NCBI RefSeq assembly: GCF_024220585.1
Contig: NZ_JAMXKF010000003.1
Coordinates: 434,001 to 498,000 of the forward strand
DNA from: Dyadobacter diqingensis
GTDB lineage: Bacteria; Bacteroidota; Bacteroidia; Cytophagales; Spirosomataceae
Length of the DNA stretch: 64,000 nt
Reading direction: 5' to 3'
Translations under genes and position numbers: made by a program
Shown: piece by piece, positions 52,672 through 61,402 of the stretch
Numbering within the stretch: position 1 is the first letter of the stretch
How the letters are laid out: each line of letters begins with the position of its first letter
The notes under the pieces: generated by a model
Database searches by the model: none
The model's input: only the letters and a program-made list of their open reading frames with translations
Told to the model about the DNA's origin: nothing

Positions 52672-53709
52672 TCAGATGTTTTGGCTGGAAGAGAATTCTT
52701 TTACTGCTTCGATAAAACATCTTACCTTATCCGGCTGCATGTCCGGATAAACGCCATGGCCAAGATTGGCAATGTAACGCTGTGTACCGAACTGGTTTAC
52801 CATTTTCTTAACCTCCGCTCTGATCTGATCATAAGAAGAATATAACACACAAGGATCAAGATTTCCCTGTAAAGTTTTATTCGGGATCAGTTTGCGCGAC
52901 TCGGCAATATCCATGTTCCAGTCAAGTCCTACAACCGAGCAATTCAATGTGCCGATTTCTTCTCTTGCAAAAAATGCACCTTTTGCAAAAACCGTCACCG
53001 GGACCTCCGTGATGGCATCACAGATCTGTTTGATATAAGGCAGAGAGAACGTTTTATATTGTTCCGGAGACAGAATTCCTGCCCAGGAGTCAAAAATCTG
53101 CACGAGATCCGCGCCTGCCACAACCTGTGCTTTCAGGTAGGCGATGGTGCTGTCGGTGATTTTTTGTAATAATAAATGAGAAAATTCAGGATCTGCGTAA
53201 AGATGTTTTTTCGCCACTGAAAATGTTTTTGACCCTTTGCCCTCTGTCATGTAACAGAAAATGGTAAAAGGTGCGCCCGCAAAACCGATTAACGGAACAC
53301 GGTCAGCCAGTCCTTGTTTGGTAAGGCGAATGGCTTCGAGCACATATCCCAGATCATTTTCAGGATCGGCGATTCTGAGTTTGTCCAGATCGGCAATCGT
53401 GTTGACGGTCGCAGGGAAAATGGGGCCTTTTTGTTCAGCCATTTCATAAGGTAATCCCATGCCTTCCGGGACTACAAGAATGTCTGAAAATATAATTGCG
53501 GCGTCAACGCCTAATAAGTCAACAGGCTGAATGGTAACTTCGGCGGCTAATTCCGGTGTGGTGGCAAGCTGGATAAAACTTCCCGCTTTTTCACGAACGG
53601 CACGGTATTCTGCAAGAATTCTACCGGCCTGACGCATCATCCATACGGGTGTGCGTTCTACTTTTTCACCACGCGCTGCCCGAAGCAAAAGATCATTTTT
53701 CAATTTCAT
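52672..53709 (-). CDS. hemE: Uroporphyrinogen decarboxylase
   Basis: 345 residues. Decarboxylates the four acetate groups of uroporphyrinogen III to give coproporphyrinogen III in haem synthesis, in the cytoplasm. Signatures: the N-terminal [12 protein letters not shown] motif, [30 protein letters not shown] and DSWAG, then GNLDPCVLY and the C-terminal [13 protein letters not shown]. Complete by length. The -7 box at 53714-53721 ends five bases before the ATG, so the message is probably leaderless. Confidence 0.95.
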   Translation of the reverse strand: MKLKNDLLLRAARGEKVERTPVWMMRQAGRILAEYRAVREKAGSFIQLATTPELAAEVTIQPVDLLGVDAAIIFSDILVVPEGMGLPYEMAEQKGPIFPATVNTIADLDKLRIADPENDLGYVLEAIRLTKQGLADRVPLIGFAGAPFTIFCYMTEGKGSKTFSVAKKHLYADPEFSHLLLQKITDSTIAYLKAQVVAGADLVQIFDSWAGILSPEQYKTFSLPYIKQICDAITEVPVTVFAKGAFFAREEIGTLNCSVVGLDWNMDIAESRKLIPNKTLQGNLDPCVLYSSYDQIRAEVKKMVNQFGTQRYIANLGHGVYPDMQPDKVRCFIEAVKEFSSSQNI

Positions 53710-53713
53710 GCCG

Positions 53714-53721
53714 CAAAGGTA
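53714..53721 (-). promoter_or_regulatory. -7 box of hemE (TACCTTTG)
   Basis: Minus-strand TACCTTTG fits TAnnTTTG. The ATG at 53709 starts four bases after the box, near where transcription should begin. Confidence 0.6.
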
Positions 53722-53876
53722 GGAATTATGTGCTTACAGTGGACGCACTTACAGCCGAAGTACGTTAAGAAGCAGGAGGATTTTTGAATTTCCGTATAGC
53801 AAAGTAGAAAAGAAAGGAAAAATCGACTGGTCTGGAACGGTTTTTAAGCGGATCGTTTTATACAATAAACCCGATT

Positions 53877-54812
53877 ATGAAATACTTTCCCCTGATATTG
53901 TTGCTGGCCACAGCGTTCGTGTTGTCTTCCTGCGGAGAAAAGGAAATGGCAGAAGATGAAATCCGGCAGATCGGCATGTCGCCCTGCCGAAGTTCTGCTC
54001 CGTTTATCAAAACGTTGGGTTTTGATCCCACGCGGTCAAGCCTTTCCACCGATGAACCCGGAATGATGGGAGTGGTTTTGGTGGAACATCCCAGAAAAGT
54101 TGCCGACTCGGCCAGTCAACGGACTTATCAGGATGTTTCATGGAATAAAAACGGATGGATGGGGAATACCACCACCGATATTGAAGGCAATATTTACACT
54201 GCGCCCTTGCCCAAAGAACATGAAACCGGTATCCCGTTGAGCCAGATGAACAGGGTGTTCAGGATTGATTCTGAAACGGGAACGATGGAGGTTTTGACCA
54301 AACTTCCCGAGCCGGACAGTGTAGCAGGGGTGGTACCTTTTGCTGTGTTGGGCATTTATTACGACTGCCATGGTAAAAAGTTATACGTGAGCAGCGTGGC
54401 AGGAAGTACGAAGGACAAAGAAAAGGGCGTTATTTATGTGATTGATCCGGAAGACGGCGACATTGAAGACCGGCTTGAGGGACACGATGCGGCGAGCGTT
54501 TTCGTTGGCGGGATTACCGGGGAGAAAAGGTTGTACTTCGGAGGTCTTCGTTCGTCTGATATTTATTCGGTAGCATTAACCAGAAACGGAAATTTTAAAG
54601 GCGATGTGCGTTCGGAAGGAACACTTAAGCATGTGGGAACGCCCAATGACATAAGAGCCCGAAGCCTGCGTTTTGATGAAAATGGCAATTTACTGGTTGC
54701 AGGCTCCCCCTTTCATTTTAGCGTGCCAGACGCCCGCATTAAATCCGAGACTTCATATCAATTTTCTTACGATAAAAATAAAAAGAAATGGACTCTGGTT
54801 GACGGAGGTTAA
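53877..54812 (+). CDS. Beta-propeller-like lipoprotein, unknown
   Basis: 311 residues. Lipobox LSSC (C19, LSSCGEK). The mature part contains repeating strand units (WMGNTTTDIEGNIYTA, LGIYYDCHGKKLYVSSVAG, KGVIYVIDPEDGDIEDRL, SLRFDENGNLLVAGSP) like a six-bladed propeller of the SMP-30/NHL kind. Two early Cys (SCGEK, SPCRSS) are seen. No catalytic residues stand out. It is anchored to the outer membrane or periplasmic leaflet. Family not assigned. Confidence 0.7.
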   Translation: MKYFPLILLLATAFVLSSCGEKEMAEDEIRQIGMSPCRSSAPFIKTLGFDPTRSSLSTDEPGMMGVVLVEHPRKVADSASQRTYQDVSWNKNGWMGNTTTDIEGNIYTAPLPKEHETGIPLSQMNRVFRIDSETGTMEVLTKLPEPDSVAGVVPFAVLGIYYDCHGKKLYVSSVAGSTKDKEKGVIYVIDPEDGDIEDRLEGHDAASVFVGGITGEKRLYFGGLRSSDIYSVALTRNGNFKGDVRSEGTLKHVGTPNDIRARSLRFDENGNLLVAGSPFHFSVPDARIKSETSYQFSYDKNKKKWTLVDGG

Positions 54813-54849
54813 GTTTTCAGACTGAATCAGATAACCCGAAATTGATTTT

Positions 54850-54884
54850 AAAGGCTGTCCCGGTATGGGTCAGCCTTGTTTTTT
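54850..54884 (+). terminator. Terminator after the propeller-like lipoprotein
   Basis: AAGGCTG/CAGCCTT stem with a 13-base loop and a T run (GTTTTTT), 38 bases past the stop. Confidence 0.75.
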
Positions 54885-54989
54885 AGGGGCTAACCAAGTA
54901 AAAAGATCAAAATATTTTCGAAATCAGTGCCATTTTTTTCTGAGATACAATGATATTTGTAGTTACCTATTATTAAAGGATGTTTTATA

Positions 54990-55970
54990 ATGCTGGAAGA
55001 ATTAAGGAGAATTGCGTTTAGATTTCAGATTGACCCTCAACAAACTGCCGGACATACGGCAAGATTATCTTCGGTTATCACGGTATTAAATAATCTCAAT
55101 ACTTCATTTTTGAATTTTATTGAAATTGAGTTTTTGAAGAACGACAAGTTCAGGGCGGCTTATGAAAAATCGCCAAAGGTCTTGGACGGGCTTAAAAAAG
55201 AGCTGGAATTACTGGTTGTTGATCTTAAATTCAGCAGTTTTGAAGCGGCCGTTGCTTCCAATATTGTGGAGCCGCCAAGCCTTTTCACGACGGATATCGA
55301 CGATTGGAAAAGGAACGCGTTCGCCGACTTCAAGAAAAACATCCTGTTCGGAAATTTCGAGGAACCTCAGTATATGACTCAGATTATTGAGAAATATACG
55401 CCCGACGAAAGGAGCCGTATTTATAAACCGCTTTTCACTGCTTCGGCATCCGACAGGCCTTTCAAGCTTTTCCTGATTGACGCGAAGGGAAAAAAACTGA
55501 ATCTGAGACAGCCGGACAAGAGTTTTACGGACCGTTACTTCCCGAAAAAGGAAAAAACAAAAAAGGAGAAAACGATTTATCGTTTTGCAAAAATATATGC
55601 TAAAATAGGCGGCAAGGATGCCTCGGCCGATTTGAGCAAAAAGGATATTAAAAAAGTACTTCTGATTGAGGAGATGGAGCACGGGACGTATCCGTTTGGC
55701 CCGGATATCATCAAGTACGATGAAAAACTATATGTCCTGCACGAAAAGCTGAATTGTGAAGTAAACTTCGAAAATCAGGCTTACGTGATATCGTTTCAGC
55801 CACTTGATTTGTGCGTGTGGGGAACAACGCGTGAAGAAGCTGAGGCCGCCTTCAATTTCAGTTTTCATGCGCTGTATCAAAACTTCGCCCTGGAATCGGA
55901 CAGCGCGCTTTCTGAGGAGGCGATTGTGCTGAAAAATAAATTGTTGACCATTGTTAAGGCGATCAAATGA
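54990..55970 (+). CDS. Unknown protein with a HicB-like C-terminal region
   Basis: 326 residues. The first 200 are helical (LRRIAFRFQIDPQQTAG, KKELELLVVDLKFSSFEAA) then basic (KKEKTKKEKTIYRFAKIYAKIGG, about 185-207), with no match I know. The last third (YVISFQPLDLCVWGTTREEAEAAFNFSFHALYQNFA) has the beta-beta-helix look of HicB antitoxin domains, where a TxEEA stretch starts the helix. Its stop ATGA overlaps the HicA-like start by four bases, a layout usual for toxin-antitoxin pairs. If it is a HicB relative, the long N-terminal part is unusual. Annotation is tentative. Confidence 0.6.
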   Translation: MLEELRRIAFRFQIDPQQTAGHTARLSSVITVLNNLNTSFLNFIEIEFLKNDKFRAAYEKSPKVLDGLKKELELLVVDLKFSSFEAAVASNIVEPPSLFTTDIDDWKRNAFADFKKNILFGNFEEPQYMTQIIEKYTPDERSRIYKPLFTASASDRPFKLFLIDAKGKKLNLRQPDKSFTDRYFPKKEKTKKEKTIYRFAKIYAKIGGKDASADLSKKDIKKVLLIEEMEHGTYPFGPDIIKYDEKLYVLHEKLNCEVNFENQAYVISFQPLDLCVWGTTREEAEAAFNFSFHALYQNFALESDSALSEEAIVLKNKLLTIVKAIK

Positions 55971-56251
55971 AAGCGAGAAAAAGTAAGGATATACAAAGGG
56001 CATTGCAAAAGCAGGGATTCGAATCTTTTTCAGAAAAGGATCATCACCAGTTGCACTATCTGGTGGTGGATGGCAAAAAGCAGGCCGTTTTTACCTATGT
56101 GGGCAAGGCGCCGCTAAGCCCGGAATTGATGGACACCATTTCTGGTCAGTTAAAATTAACGGAAGAAAAAACGGCCGAAAGTTTTTTCTCAGGCAGATTG
56201 AATCCGGAGAAATATGTCGGAATGTTGAAAGAGAAGGAAATTATTGGATAA
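55967..56251 (+). CDS. HicA-like (dsRBD-fold) small protein
   Basis: 94 residues. MKARKSKDIQRALQKQGFESFSEKDHHQLHYLVVDGKKQAVFT resembles HicA mRNA interferases, in which the helix ends with GF and a GSHH motif carries the catalytic His. Here the motif is DHHQLHY, so one His is at the right place but the Gly-Ser is lost. The C-terminal extension (about 60-94) is longer than in classical HicA. Starts within the last codons of the upstream gene (ATGA overlap). May be a divergent toxin or an inactive adaptor. Confidence 0.6.
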   Translation: MKARKSKDIQRALQKQGFESFSEKDHHQLHYLVVDGKKQAVFTYVGKAPLSPELMDTISGQLKLTEEKTAESFFSGRLNPEKYVGMLKEKEIIG

Positions 56252-56274
56252 GGTAATATATCGTTAGACTTAAA

Positions 56275-56305
56275 AAAACGAGAGCGCCATCCGACGCTCT
56301 CGTTT
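56275..56305. terminator. Bidirectional terminator between convergent genes
   Basis: AACGAGAGCG/CGCTCTCGTT stem with a loop of CCATCCGA, T runs on both sides. It separates the HicA-like gene from the TonB receptor gene. Confidence 0.88.
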
Positions 56306-56326
56306 TTGTTAATCAGGTTTTTGAGG

Positions 56327-58795
56327 CTAGAAATGGAAATTTAAGCCCACCAGAAAATTACTTCCGGCTTGCGGGAAGTAGAAGTTTTCCTGTATCAGCG
56401 TTTTTTCTGAAATATAGCCGTAGGTATATCCATTTGATTCGTAACGCTCATTAAGGACGTTGTTCAGCAGGAAATTCAGCGTAATTTCTTTTGCCCAGCT
56501 CGGCTTGATGGTCCAGGTCAGGCGGATATCGTTGGTCAAGTAAGCATCCAGTCTGCGACTTTCGTTCGAGGTGTTATCCAGATATTGTTTTCCTACGTAT
56601 TTGGTCAGCAACGCAAATTCAAGATTTTTCTGCGGACTGTAGGTAAACTGGTTTCCGGCAATGACATTCGGTGAAAATGAAATATCAGATTTTCCATGGT
56701 TAATCAGGTCATAATCACCGGTATCATAGTTGACGACATATTCGGTGAAATTGGCAATCTTATTCTGGCTGAAAGTCGCGTTTGCATTCCATTTCAGGTG
56801 AGAATTAAAGGCAACGGCACCTTCCAGTTCAATGCCCGTCCGGTAGCTTTTCGGAACATTCACCCGTATCGCATTCCCGACGTCATTGATCTGCCCGGTT
56901 AACACCAGCTGGTTTTTGTAATGCATCAGGTAATAATTCGCAGAAATTCCCCATATTCCTTTTTGCATGCGGAAACCTGCTTCCACGTTATTGAGCCTTT
57001 CGCTTTTTGGAAAAAGCCGGGTGGTCGATGCCGTGAAATCATCGCGGTTTGGCTCCTTGTTCCCTACACTATAAGAAGCATAAACGGAGCTTTGCGGTGC
57101 GAGCTGATAGGTAATACCGGCCTTCGGGTTTACAAAAGAATAGGACTGATCAAAGTCAAACGAGACCAGATCATTGTCCATCCCATTGATCTTATGACTT
57201 ACCCGGCGGTATTGCAGATCGCCAAAAGCATTCAGTTTTTCTGTGAATTGATAGTAAAGTTTACCATATAGGTTGAAATCTTTTTTAATACCCTTGTTGA
57301 AATAATAACGCTGTCCGTTCTCTGTCGCTCCTGCATTTCTGGCCCAGATAATCTCGCCATAATGATCACCGTGATATTCGTTATATCCGCCGCCGACGCT
57401 TGCCGTTAACTTTTTGAAGCTGTTATAGTCCAGAGAAAAAGTGGAGCCGTAAAAATAATTGTCCAGCCACCTGCGACGGATCAGATCGGTGCGTGTTACT
57501 GTATCACCTCCAATGACCACGTTCGGCAGGTTGTACGCACTGAATTTATTATTTTTCCGATATTGCTCGTAATATCCCAATCCGCGGACAAGGAATCCAT
57601 TCAGGTTCAGCGTGAGTTTATTACTCAGGGTGTGCGAGGAAACGATCTGGTAGTGATCCTGACGATAATTATCAACCTCGTTTTTATACGTGTATGAATT
57701 GTAAGTCCGGTTGTCTGAATTAATCAGATTGTCAGCATCTTTTTCATCCAGCACGTTTCTGTTGATGTAGGATAAAATACCTTCCCTGTCGCCACGAAGT
57801 TTCGCCTCGGGTACGCCATTCCAGGACTGATACGTTTTCTCCTTTCCTGAAAATACATTCACCCGCACAAAACTTTTTCCGCCAAAATAGGCTCCGGATA
57901 AATAATAGGAATGCAACTCGGAAGAGGCCCGGTCAACATACCCATCCGAGGAAACGCGTGACAGACGGGCATCAAAAGTGAATTTGTCCTTCACCAGTCC
58001 GCTGCCTATTTTTATCGTGTTTTTGAATGTATTAAAAGATCCATACGAATTATTAAGTTCGGCGTATGCCTCTTTGCGGAAGGCATTGGTGCTGATGTTA
58101 ACCGTTGCGCCAAAAGCTCCTGCACCGTTTGTTGATGTCCCAACCCCGCGCTGAATCTGGATGCTGTTGACGGAAGAAGCCAGATCAGGCATATTAACCC
58201 AGAACACACCCTGGCTTTCGGCATCGTTGTAAGGTATCCCGTTTACGGTGACATTAATCCGTGTCGCATCCGTTCCGCGAATCCGGATACCCGTATAACC
58301 AACCCCGCCGCCCGCATCACTGGTGCTGACCAGCGAAGGTGTAAAATTTAAAAGTACCGGAAGATCCTGGCCAAGATTCTGTTTTTTAAGCGCTTCCGCA
58401 TTGACGTTGGTATAAGCCATTCCCGTTTTGTCTGTTACACGGGTGGTATTCACGATCACTTCATCGGCCTGAAAAGTGCTTTTTTGCAGCTTAATGTCAA
58501 GGGGATTTTCTGTTTTTAAGTCATCAGGGCCCAGTTTGATGGTCTGGTATCCGATGTAGGATATTTCAAGCGCTGTTATGTTGTCTGAAATATTGCGGAG
58601 AACAAATTTTCCATTCGCATCCGTGGTGGTACCGCGAATTTCTCCGGCCCTGATGGTAGCGCCGGGTAATGGTTTTCCATCTTCTCGGTCGGTAATCTGG
58701 CCGGTTAATGTTTTCTGAGCAAAAACAGATATGCTCATCAATGTGCTGATAACGAGTGTTAAAAGACAGGTCGTAACTTTTCGCATTGCGATCAT
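56327..58795 (-). CDS. TonB-dependent receptor with TPP-riboswitch leader (thiamine-type)
   Basis: 822 residues. Signal peptide about 1-26 (ends FAQ) with M1 or M4 as start. A carboxypeptidase-regulatory-like domain (TLTGQITDREDGKPLPGATI) is followed by a plug (DEVIVNTTRVTDKTGMAYTNV, then IRIRGTDATRINVTVNGIPYND) and a 22-strand-type barrel ending FLVGLNFHF. The TPP riboswitch at 58928-59007 lies 130 bases upstream on the same strand, so uptake of thiamine or a precursor is the likely job. Such outer-membrane thiamine transporters under THI elements are known in Bacteroidota. Single gene. Confidence 0.88.
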   Translation of the reverse strand: MIAMRKVTTCLLTLVISTLMSISVFAQKTLTGQITDREDGKPLPGATIRAGEIRGTTTDANGKFVLRNISDNITALEISYIGYQTIKLGPDDLKTENPLDIKLQKSTFQADEVIVNTTRVTDKTGMAYTNVNAEALKKQNLGQDLPVLLNFTPSLVSTSDAGGGVGYTGIRIRGTDATRINVTVNGIPYNDAESQGVFWVNMPDLASSVNSIQIQRGVGTSTNGAGAFGATVNISTNAFRKEAYAELNNSYGSFNTFKNTIKIGSGLVKDKFTFDARLSRVSSDGYVDRASSELHSYYLSGAYFGGKSFVRVNVFSGKEKTYQSWNGVPEAKLRGDREGILSYINRNVLDEKDADNLINSDNRTYNSYTYKNEVDNYRQDHYQIVSSHTLSNKLTLNLNGFLVRGLGYYEQYRKNNKFSAYNLPNVVIGGDTVTRTDLIRRRWLDNYFYGSTFSLDYNSFKKLTASVGGGYNEYHGDHYGEIIWARNAGATENGQRYYFNKGIKKDFNLYGKLYYQFTEKLNAFGDLQYRRVSHKINGMDNDLVSFDFDQSYSFVNPKAGITYQLAPQSSVYASYSVGNKEPNRDDFTASTTRLFPKSERLNNVEAGFRMQKGIWGISANYYLMHYKNQLVLTGQINDVGNAIRVNVPKSYRTGIELEGAVAFNSHLKWNANATFSQNKIANFTEYVVNYDTGDYDLINHGKSDISFSPNVIAGNQFTYSPQKNLEFALLTKYVGKQYLDNTSNESRRLDAYLTNDIRLTWTIKPSWAKEITLNFLLNNVLNERYESNGYTYGYISEKTLIQENFYFPQAGSNFLVGLNFHF

Positions 58796-58927
58796 TAGTT
58801 GTTACGAACAGGCAAGGGGCCGCCTATCCTTTGGTTCAATAAAAATGGTTATTCGATTCAGCTTTTCCGGTAAGTCTGAAAATCAGTCGATTATGGATGT
58901 GATTTTCGCTAATCCTGCTTGTAGCTT

Positions 58928-59007
58928 TCTCTTCCTACGCCGGCATTATCCGGATCAGGTAATATGGGTATGATCTCAGCCCGTTAGGTAGGGCACCCCT
59001 TTGAGAT
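58928..59007 (-). promoter_or_regulatory. TPP riboswitch (THI element)
   Basis: On the minus strand the leader has all conserved TPP elements: GGGGTGCCC, GGGCTGAGATCATACCC and ACCTGATCCGGATAATGCCGGCGTAGG-like (split here as ACCTGATCCGG and ATAATGCCGGCGTAGG). The outer P1 stem is ATCTC/GAGA. About 130 bases separate it from the ATG. No obvious terminator follows; a short AGGC..GCCT pair near the start codon might block translation. Confidence 0.93.
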
Positions 59008-59092
59008 TATGGGACAAAGGTAAGGGGTTTGGGGTGGGGAAGCAAGGGGAAGGTTGTTTATTGGGTGCAGGGAATAGACTGGCTCAATTAAT

Positions 59093-59223
59093 CCAAGGCC
59101 TTAGCCTTGGACCAGGAAGGTGATTCATCTGAGGCCTTAGCCATGGAAGCAGTGATAGCGGGTCGTGTGGCTAAAGCCTGGTACTCTGTCTTAGGCCTGT
59201 GCTCCCAAGGCTGAAGCCTTGGG
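59093..59223. repeat. Cluster of CCAAGGC..GCCTTGG hairpin units
   Basis: Four related units: CCAAGGCCTTAGCCTTGG (59093), a diverged GAGGCCTTAGCCATGG (59131), TGGCTAAAGCCTGG (59168) and CCAAGGCTGAAGCCTTGG (59205). Two make perfect 7-bp stems with four-base loops. Upstream of the riboswitch; not part of it. Confidence 0.7.
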
Positions 59224-59261
59224 TTAGTAGTTGTTAGCGCGTCGGAAACCGTCAGTTCGTG

Positions 59262-60056
59262 TTATTTTTCCACCAATGTCAGCCACTTTTTTACGACATC
59301 TTCCAGTTGCCCTTTTCTGGACTTCACATCATCCGGATCCTTAAAAATAACCGTTCTCCTGCCGTCTTTGTAGTCGCCTTCCAGGAAACCGGAGTTATCG
59401 CCGATTTTGGCACCGCTCGGGAAAACGAGCATGATCCGTCCTTTGTACAGGTTCATCACCACAATCTCCCTTTTGTACTCTTTTGGATCAAACGGTTTGA
59501 TAGCTCCGGTATAATAAAAAGTCGGGTTATTCCATTTGATATGTTCTCCGATCTCTTTGTCGATACCAAGCATTATCTGCCTGATGGTTTCAATAATTTT
59601 GCCCAACTCGGGTTCAAGTTGCTGAATGTGCTGCGTAACCTGTTCCTGGTCAGAAAGCTTGTTGGGTTTGGGAGAGGCCGGTTTCTTTTTTGTCTTGGTT
59701 TCGGCTTTGGCCAGGTTTTCTTCAATTCTGAATTTTGTGATGCGCGTGATCAGATCCAATGGTAATGGTTGATCCAGGGGGAACTGAACGGAGCCTTTTG
59801 CACCCTTATAACCCGAAAGTTCTTCTTTGAAAGCTTCGAGTCCGCGTGGAGCGGGGTAAAAGCCAATGTGGTTTTTATAACCGGCGAAGTGCACCAGATT
59901 TCCATGTAATGTCAGTGTAGGAATTCCGTAGCCGATTTTTTCTTCTGCATCCGGTGCTGCCTGGTGGAGCGTTTGCCGCATTTCTTCCAGCAGTTTCTGC
60001 GTTGCTTCGGGAAAACCTGCGATATAGTTATCAACATCTGGATTTTTCTTTGTCAT
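59262..60056 (-). CDS. Protein with two DUF1801-type domains
   Basis: 264 residues. Two related segments: PEATQKLLEEMRQTLHQAAPDAEEKIGYGIPTLTLHGNLVHFAGYKNHIGFYP (about 15-67) and the C-terminal EPELGKIIETIRQIMLGIDKEIGEHIKWNNPTFYY (about 148-182). The first is a clear DUF1801/YdhG-like domain (the IGYGIP motif is typical); the second is a diverged copy with IKWNNPTF. A Lys-rich linker (KAETKTKKKPASPKPNK) joins them. DUF1801 function is not established, with roles in iron/stress suggested for the YdhG/YdeI group. Cytoplasmic. Confidence 0.82.
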   Translation of the reverse strand: MTKKNPDVDNYIAGFPEATQKLLEEMRQTLHQAAPDAEEKIGYGIPTLTLHGNLVHFAGYKNHIGFYPAPRGLEAFKEELSGYKGAKGSVQFPLDQPLPLDLITRITKFRIEENLAKAETKTKKKPASPKPNKLSDQEQVTQHIQQLEPELGKIIETIRQIMLGIDKEIGEHIKWNNPTFYYTGAIKPFDPKEYKREIVVMNLYKGRIMLVFPSGAKIGDNSGFLEGDYKDGRRTVIFKDPDDVKSRKGQLEDVVKKWLTLVEK

Positions 60057-60098
60057 AGCTGTGTAAAATTATGCCTGGGAAATGACCGAAGTTTGATT

Positions 60099-60827
60099 TT
60101 ATTTAACCTTGTTGGCAGCTTTAAGGTGTTGCGGTTCCGTAGTTTCCGCTTTTGCCAGTTTTTTATTTCTTTCCTTTAAAAAGGTATACGTTTTATGTCC
60201 GGCCATACGGCTGTTCAACTGCTCGAATATCCCTTTCCCCTGAAACGCATACCAGTTGATTTTTAGCAAATACAGGCTCACGTAAGAATCCAGATTTTCG
60301 GCAATAAATTCACCACTTTGCCTGACAAGATCTTCTTTTTCAAAGGATTGTTTGTCAACCCAGTAATTAAGACTATCTGCATTTTTTGTTTTACGCGCAC
60401 GTTTTTCTCCCGCCGCATACTGTTCCATGCGCCTGTCTGATGGTTGCTGGATGTCCTGCTCGAACTGCTTCCATTCCTGCGTACTTTTCGAATTTACTAC
60501 TTTTGAATGGGATAAATCTGTCGTGTCCAGGGTAATTTTAATGCCCGGTTCGAGGAAAAACAGCAATGAGCCTTTGATTTGGGAAACATGCAGCTGATAA
60601 AGATCCGGCACCAGATCGCGGTCTATTTCAAGATTAAAAACATCCGAGTTAAGTTTTATGGAATGAACAAGCGCGGCAAAGCCTTTTTCACGGGTTAAAA
60701 GAATGGCTTTGCGACCTTTGAGCTCGCGGGGACTTACAATCTGGATCTGTACTTTTTGAGAAAAAGCGGATGTCAGCGGAAACAGAAAAATTAAGAGCAG
60801 GGTTGAATATTTACAGACTGACCTCAT
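60099..60827 (-). CDS. Secreted DUF4369-like protein lacking a thioredoxin domain
   Basis: 242 residues. Signal peptide 1-24 (ends AFSQ). About 25-110 resembles the DUF4369 domain (GRKAILLTREKGFAALVHSIKLNSDVFNLEID, IKGSLLFFLEPGIKITLDTT) that in Bacteroidota normally precedes a TlpA-like thioredoxin. The second half (ADSLNYWVDKQSFEKEDLVRQSGEFIAENLDSYVSLYLLKIN) matches the helical linker usually found before the redox domain. The CxxC thioredoxin is absent, and the protein ends in a Lys-rich tail. Either a truncated relative or a distinct periplasmic protein. Confidence 0.72.
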   Translation of the reverse strand: MRSVCKYSTLLLIFLFPLTSAFSQKVQIQIVSPRELKGRKAILLTREKGFAALVHSIKLNSDVFNLEIDRDLVPDLYQLHVSQIKGSLLFFLEPGIKITLDTTDLSHSKVVNSKSTQEWKQFEQDIQQPSDRRMEQYAAGEKRARKTKNADSLNYWVDKQSFEKEDLVRQSGEFIAENLDSYVSLYLLKINWYAFQGKGIFEQLNSRMAGHKTYTFLKERNKKLAKAETTEPQHLKAANKVK

Positions 60828-60881
60828 ATAGCAAATCGTTATTTTCTCTAATCCGGAAACGCAGAATGAACCGGAAATATA

Positions 60882-61379
60882 TCACAATTCCAGCAGATAA
60901 AGCCAATAGATTTTTCCAAGCCTGGTTTCCAGTTCTCGGACTTGTCTGAAACCCATGTTTTCGTAGATGTGCCGTGCTGCATCCATAAACTCGGACGTGT
61001 GTAATGCGATCATTTTTTCGCCCGTTTCCCTGGCCTGCTCAATGCACTTTTGCATCAGCGTCTTTCCTATGCCTTTGCCGCCAAAATCCGTATGGACGCC
61101 AACCATTCTGACATAGGACCAATCGGACTGGAAAATATCTGTCGGATTTCCATTCGAAATGAAAAACGCCATGCCGACAATATCCTGACCAGTTTCGCAA
61201 ACATAACATACTGATTTTGAAAGCAGGTCGGGATATGTGTTCTCGCTAGTCAGAAAAGTATGTAGTTTGATCCAGTTTTCATCCGTTAAAATTTCTTTGA
61301 ACTGACCGTAGGCATTTAAGCCGAGTTTTTGAAGACCGTTGATATCTTCATCGGTCGCAATTCTATACCGGTATTCCAT
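60882..61379 (-). CDS. GNAT-family N-acetyltransferase
   Basis: 165 residues. Motif A RMVGVHTDFGGKGIGKTLMQKCIEQA (about 90-115) with the GKGIGKT acetyl-CoA loop; motif B TSEFMDAARHIYENMGFRQVREL near the C-terminus. N-terminal part YRIATDEDINGLQKLGLNAYGQF is the usual start of this family. Substrate unknown. Just upstream (by coordinates) of the YCII-like gene on the same strand, with a 23-base gap. Confidence 0.85.
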   Translation of the reverse strand: MEYRYRIATDEDINGLQKLGLNAYGQFKEILTDENWIKLHTFLTSENTYPDLLSKSVCYVCETGQDIVGMAFFISNGNPTDIFQSDWSYVRMVGVHTDFGGKGIGKTLMQKCIEQARETGEKMIALHTSEFMDAARHIYENMGFRQVRELETRLGKIYWLYLLEL

Positions 61380-61402
61380 AATGCGAACAAATATCCTGAA
61401 TC

